Of a stretch of DNA of 8,701 nt, positions 5,812-8,701 are shown piece after piece. Each line of letters starts with the position of its first letter. Within the stretch, counting starts at the first letter, position 1. The notes beneath the pieces are model-generated. The model saw only the letters and a list, made by a program, of their open reading frames with translations, searched no databases and was not told the origin of the DNA. This stretch comes from JAIVHC01 sp049975505. Lineage in GTDB: Bacteria > Desulfobacterota > Desulfuromonadia > Desulfuromonadales > Desulfuromonadaceae. The translations under genes were made by a program, and so were the position numbers. The stretch covers positions 1 through 8,701 of the forward strand of contig JBNGCY010000087.1 in the NCBI GenBank assembly GCA_049975505.1, given 5' to 3'.

Positions 5812-7650
5812 TTACACGAACGGGGTTTCCGCTTCAGATACCACATCTACGGGACAACGCAGATTTTCCAGCTTCTGTGCATCCAGATCGTGGCGTCTGA
5901 TGTAATCATTTTCCAGCTCTTCAACATAAAAACGATCCAGGCCGCTGTTGTCGAGAAAATCTTCACGCAGGGCGACATTTTTTTCCGCCAGGATACGCGG
6001 AAACAGCTCCTTGAGATAGAAATTCTCTTTTTCAATATTGAGCATTACATCCCGGAACATCTGTTCCGGCAGGGAGCCATGAATAAGGTTTTTATCCTGC
6101 AATACCGCGGTGACCTCGGCCTTTAGGCTGGTGTACTGACTGCGGTGAAGATGGCGCGTATAGGTTTTATGAATCCGCTGTTTGGCCTGATGGAGAATTT
6201 CGCTGTACAACTGCTCATCCCAGGAAATCTCCTGCAGATGCTCATACAGGGTACGCACCGCCTTGCCTTCGTTCAGATCGCTACGCAGGGTTTCAACCTT
6301 GCGGCGCCCGAAAAAACCGACAAAGCGATTGCACAGCAGATCGGCAAACAGCAATTCATGCGGCAGCCGGGCATCGAGGCGCGCCAGAGTGCGGTAGCGC
6401 CGCTGCAGCTCACGGAGCATAAGCTCCTCAATGCGGACTCCCGGCATGAAGGCGATATTGTTAATCTGGGTCACACAGTATTCGTAGTGCTCCAGATAGT
6501 TCAGTACCGAAGTTAGCTGCTCAACAATGCCCACATCCGCACCGGCATACACCTTTTCATCACACTGGCGGCTCACCTCGAGGAGGATCTGATCAAAGGC
6601 GTGATCGCGGTTGATCATGGCGCGGCGCTTGTTATGCAGCAGATGGATGATATCTTCGCGCGTAATGCGGATATTGAGGTGGGAGCGCTCCTGCAACAGC
6701 CCGGAAAATATCTCGCGCGTTTCCGCAATGTAATCGCGCTGGCGCTCCACCATCTTTTCATATCCAAGACAGCGATCCAGGGGCTCAAACAGAGCCACAG
6801 GAATCTTATTGCGCAGCGCCAGGGTTTTAAGGCGATTAAGCCGTGCATTTCCCTGCGGGGTGATATTGCCGCGATGGTAGCATTCCACGAGGATATCCCG
6901 GTATTCATCTACAATGGCACGGTTGTCACGGTGGGCGTACATCTCGGCAATGCGGATACGCTCTTGCTGACTTTCTTCCACATCCAGGCGCTGGGCGAGA
7001 TTTTTTATATGGGCATATTCCGCATCCGGGATGGAGCGGTATTTGAAATACAGGGTACGGAACAGATCGGCATACGCCTTGTGCTTTTTGTTGATAAGGC
7101 GTACCAGATAGAAGTGACTGCGATGTCCCAGCAGGCTGAAAAGCTCATCCACCAGACGCGCATCATCAGAATCCCCCACACGCGGGGTGCGTTTTAGCGA
7201 GCGTCCCAGCAGACCGAGAATATCCTCCTGCTGAGTCTTCAGGGCTCCGTATACCGATCCGGTAAGAAAAAAGAAACAGTTGCTGCACGCGTGCCCTTCG
7301 CTGAATATCTGATCGTAGGGAATGCGTCCGGAGGTTTCGTTGGAAAAGCGCAACTCGCCGTCGGGTTGAATCGCGGCACCGAAAAGGATCAGACGGTTCG
7401 CCACCTCTTTTTTGAGCAGATCCGCAACCGGCTGTTCCACCCCGTACATGTACTCGCAAAAGCTCCCGCCGTTGCCCCAGTGGGTAAGGCCGGTGCGATC
7501 CAGAACAATCTCGTTGCCGGGAGCGAATATACGCAGACGCTGCGCCTCGCATTCGTAAAAATGACAGCGCCCGGCATCACGAGCCGCGACTGTGACAAAA
7601 TACTCGATGTTGTCGTCAATATGTCCGTGCAGACGCAGTTCCTGGTGCAT
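5812..7650 (-). CDS. Uncharacterised 612-residue protein (possibly TIGR04442 family)
   Basis: I do not know the function. From memory it resembles the uncharacterised TIGR04442 proteins of about 600 residues found in Geobacter relatives; this needs a profile search. It has no signal peptide or membrane segment, so it should be cytoplasmic. Residues 1-130 form a mixed, probably beta-rich N-terminal region with several cysteines and aromatic residues (CHFYEC 29-34, THWGNGGSFCEYMYG 56-70) and a CxxC pair at 122 and 125 (HACSNCFFFLTG). From about 135 on the sequence is almost entirely helical, rich in Arg, Glu, Leu and His, as in scaffold or signalling adaptor proteins. No kinase, HD, GGDEF or receiver motif was seen. 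ATG 7650 is preceded by GAGG at 5 nt. The gene lies 59 bp before the DUF485-symporter pair on the same strand, suggesting co-transcription and perhaps control of transport, which is inference. Confidence 0.8.
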   Translation of the reverse strand: MHQELRLHGHIDDNIEYFVTVAARDAGRCHFYECEAQRLRIFAPGNEIVLDRTGLTHWGNGGSFCEYMYGVEQPVADLLKKEVANRLILFGAAIQPDGELRFSNETSGRIPYDQIFSEGHACSNCFFFLTGSVYGALKTQQEDILGLLGRSLKRTPRVGDSDDARLVDELFSLLGHRSHFYLVRLINKKHKAYADLFRTLYFKYRSIPDAEYAHIKNLAQRLDVEESQQERIRIAEMYAHRDNRAIVDEYRDILVECYHRGNITPQGNARLNRLKTLALRNKIPVALFEPLDRCLGYEKMVERQRDYIAETREIFSGLLQERSHLNIRITREDIIHLLHNKRRAMINRDHAFDQILLEVSRQCDEKVYAGADVGIVEQLTSVLNYLEHYEYCVTQINNIAFMPGVRIEELMLRELQRRYRTLARLDARLPHELLFADLLCNRFVGFFGRRKVETLRSDLNEGKAVRTLYEHLQEISWDEQLYSEILHQAKQRIHKTYTRHLHRSQYTSLKAEVTAVLQDKNLIHGSLPEQMFRDVMLNIEKENFYLKELFPRILAEKNVALREDFLDNSGLDRFYVEELENDYIRRHDLDAQKLENLRCPVDVVSEAETPFV

Positions 7651-7831
7651 GCATTCCTCACTGATGCAAATCTTCTTCCTGACTGTTCAACAGAGCCTTG
7701 TGGCACCCATTCCAAGGGACACGACTGTTTGGGATCGGGGCCGTCCATGGCCGTTCGACTGTCGCCGTCCGTGGCAACGGACGCCATTTCCATGGGTACC
7801 ACTAGACCCTGGCAGTAATGGTAATAAATAG
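7651..7831. other. Spacer with inverted and direct repeats between the hydrolase and the unknown gene
   Basis: A 181-bp gap. It contains a perfect 7-bp inverted repeat with a 4-nt loop (CGTCCGT-GGCA-ACGGACG, 7766-7783), a GGCC-N6-GGCC palindrome (7739-7752), and a 13-nt near-direct repeat (7740-7752 and 7764-7776, 11 of 13) spaced 24 bp apart. None is followed by a T-run, so no intrinsic terminator is visible after the hydrolase gene. A minus-strand frame runs through it from 7802 but continues in the wrong frame into the 612-residue gene and is probably not coding. Confidence 0.4.
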
Positions 7832-8629
7832 TTACTTCTCTTCAAGTCCAACATTCAGGCTCAAGCGCAGCCCGTCATACGCCAGTTCGACCCCGGCCGG
7901 AAGCCCGGCACTATGGCGGGTATAGTCAACATCGTGGCTTAAATGGGTAAGAATAATCCGGCGCGCCCCGAGGTCGAGTCCGGCCTCAATCGCGGCATAG
8001 ATAGTAAAATGACTCATATGGGGACGAAAACGCAAGCCGTCAATAATCAAGACCTCAAGGTTGCGCAGCCTTGCCGCCGCTGCCGCCGGGATGCGGCTGC
8101 AGTCGGTCAGGTACGCCAGGCTTCCGAAGCGGTACCCCAGGACACTCCCGCGTCCGTGCTCCAGTTCCACCGGGACAATGCGCAGTCCGAAGAGTTCAAA
8201 CGCTCCCTCCACGACATGGGGTTCGAGACGTGGACAGAACCCCTGGCCATGTGCAGGCTTGAAGGCGTAGGCAAAGGTGCGCTCCAGGCGACGCACGGTG
8301 TCCCACGAGCCATATATGTCGATATCCGCCCCGCCTCCAGCATTAAAGGGGCGCAGGTCGTCTATGCCATGGACATGGTCCGCGTGGGTGTGGGTATAGA
8401 TAACCGCATCCACATGTTTCACCCCTTCGCGCAGACATTGAGCGCGCAGATCCGGGCCGGTATCCACCAATACCACGCGGCCGTTCCACTCCAGCATGAT
8501 ACTTGAGCGCGTGCGCTGATTGCGCCTGTCCACTGAAGTGCATACCGGACAATCGCACCCCACCACCGGAACCCCGGTGCTGGTTCCGCAACCCAAGATG
8601 GTTATTTGCAGTGTCGTTTCGGTGTGCAC
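7832..8629 (-). CDS. PhnP-like metallo-beta-lactamase-fold hydrolase
   Basis: The 265-residue protein is a cytoplasmic metal-dependent hydrolase of the metallo-beta-lactamase superfamily, in the group containing PhnP (phosphoribosyl 1,2-cyclic phosphate phosphodiesterase). It opens with ILGCGTSTGVPVVGCDCPVC (11-30); Cys25, Cys27 and Cys30 match the spacing of the structural zinc cysteines of PhnP. The catalytic metal motif THTHADH gives His80, His82, Asp84 and His85; LTDCS supplies Asp176, and HLSHD (229-233) the later histidine. Length fits the family. No other phosphonate (phn) genes are near, so the PhnP reaction itself is doubtful; many stand-alone relatives act on unknown phosphodiesters. 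The frame extends to an ATG at 8659, but that has no ribosome site, whereas AAAGGA (8641-8636) is 6 nt before GTG 8629, and the extra ten residues look unlike family N-termini. Confidence 0.85.
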   Translation of the reverse strand: MHTETTLQITILGCGTSTGVPVVGCDCPVCTSVDRRNQRTRSSIMLEWNGRVVLVDTGPDLRAQCLREGVKHVDAVIYTHTHADHVHGIDDLRPFNAGGGADIDIYGSWDTVRRLERTFAYAFKPAHGQGFCPRLEPHVVEGAFELFGLRIVPVELEHGRGSVLGYRFGSLAYLTDCSRIPAAAAARLRNLEVLIIDGLRFRPHMSHFTIYAAIEAGLDLGARRIILTHLSHDVDYTRHSAGLPAGVELAYDGLRLSLNVGLEEK

Positions 8630-8635
8630 TTCTGT

Positions 8636-8641
8636 TCCTTT
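8636..8641 (-). promoter_or_regulatory. Ribosome binding site that sets the GTG start of the hydrolase gene
   Basis: AAAGGA lies 6 nt before GTG 8629. The competing ATG at 8659 has only GGTGG directly touching it. Confidence 0.55.
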
Positions 8642-8664
8642 GCATTTATCGAGCGTCATCCACC

Positions 8665-8692
8665 GTAGGGGCGAAAAATTTTTCGCCCCTAC
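8665..8692. repeat. Perfect 28-nt palindrome (dispersed-repeat type)
   Basis: Two 14-nt arms, GTAGGGGCGAAAAA and its exact reverse complement, meet with no spacer between 8678 and 8679. The arm sequence GTAGGGGCGA/TCGCCCCTAC is of the type found as dispersed palindromic repeats in many bacterial genomes. It lies 36 bp before the hydrolase start codon. It could form a hairpin or cruciform, act as a terminator for an upstream gene outside the window, or be the end of a repeat element. Confidence 0.8.
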
Positions 8693-8701
8693 CCTTGAAC
8701 C

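Noticed and set aside
7389..7802. Minus-strand frame of 137 codons beginning in the gap before the unknown gene.
   Set aside because: Most of it overlaps the 612-residue gene out of frame, its start has no ribosome site, and its composition fits a shadow frame.
7651..7831. Possible riboswitch (cyclic-dinucleotide type) in the leader of the unknown gene.
   Set aside because: The conserved core motifs of that class were not found on either strand; only simple inverted repeats are present.

Overview
This 8.7-kb bacterial window has moderate GC in its genes and a clearly AT-rich spacer around positions 3060-3360. Seven of the eight protein genes lie on the minus strand; one damaged or partial gene lies on the plus strand at the left edge. 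The pairing of ActP-like and VC_2705-like carboxylate symporters with their small partner proteins, next to a long uncharacterised protein that I associate from memory with TIGR04442, suggests an acetate-using anaerobe of the Desulfuromonadales/Geobacterales type. That assignment is inference from gene content; there is no rRNA or other marker.

Layout from left to right. (1) Positions 58-477 (+) hold the C-terminal part of a WaaP/InaA-type (lipopolysaccharide) kinase with no N-lobe visible and an in-frame stop just upstream. (2) Positions 490-622 hold a nested inverted-repeat element that looks like a small non-coding mobile element or REP doublet. (3) A strong bidirectional terminator at 661-704 separates the kinase from the converging minus-strand genes. 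(4) The first transporter unit, read right to left, is a 49-residue single-membrane-segment protein (3031-2882), a DUF4212 small subunit (2714-2370) and a VC_2705-type sodium:solute symporter (2350-731). (5) An AT-rich spacer of about 490 bp lies upstream and carries a plausible sigma-70 promoter, an 11-nt direct repeat and a possible leader peptide. (6) The second transporter unit is a DUF485 protein with a TTG start (5752-5477) followed by an ActP-like symporter with an enlarged loop (5431-3518). (7) Immediately upstream is a 612-residue protein of unknown function (7650-5812), then a PhnP-like metallo-beta-lactamase-fold hydrolase (8629-7832). A perfect 28-nt palindrome sits at the right edge (8665-8692).

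The two symporter units are different subfamilies, each with its own small two-segment membrane partner, placed head to tail on one strand. The simplest reading is a cell with two sodium- or proton-coupled monocarboxylate (probably acetate) uptake systems that may differ in affinity or regulation. The unknown 612-residue protein is 59 bp upstream of the second unit and is probably co-transcribed with it. I see no tRNA, rRNA, CRISPR array, transposase or phage gene.
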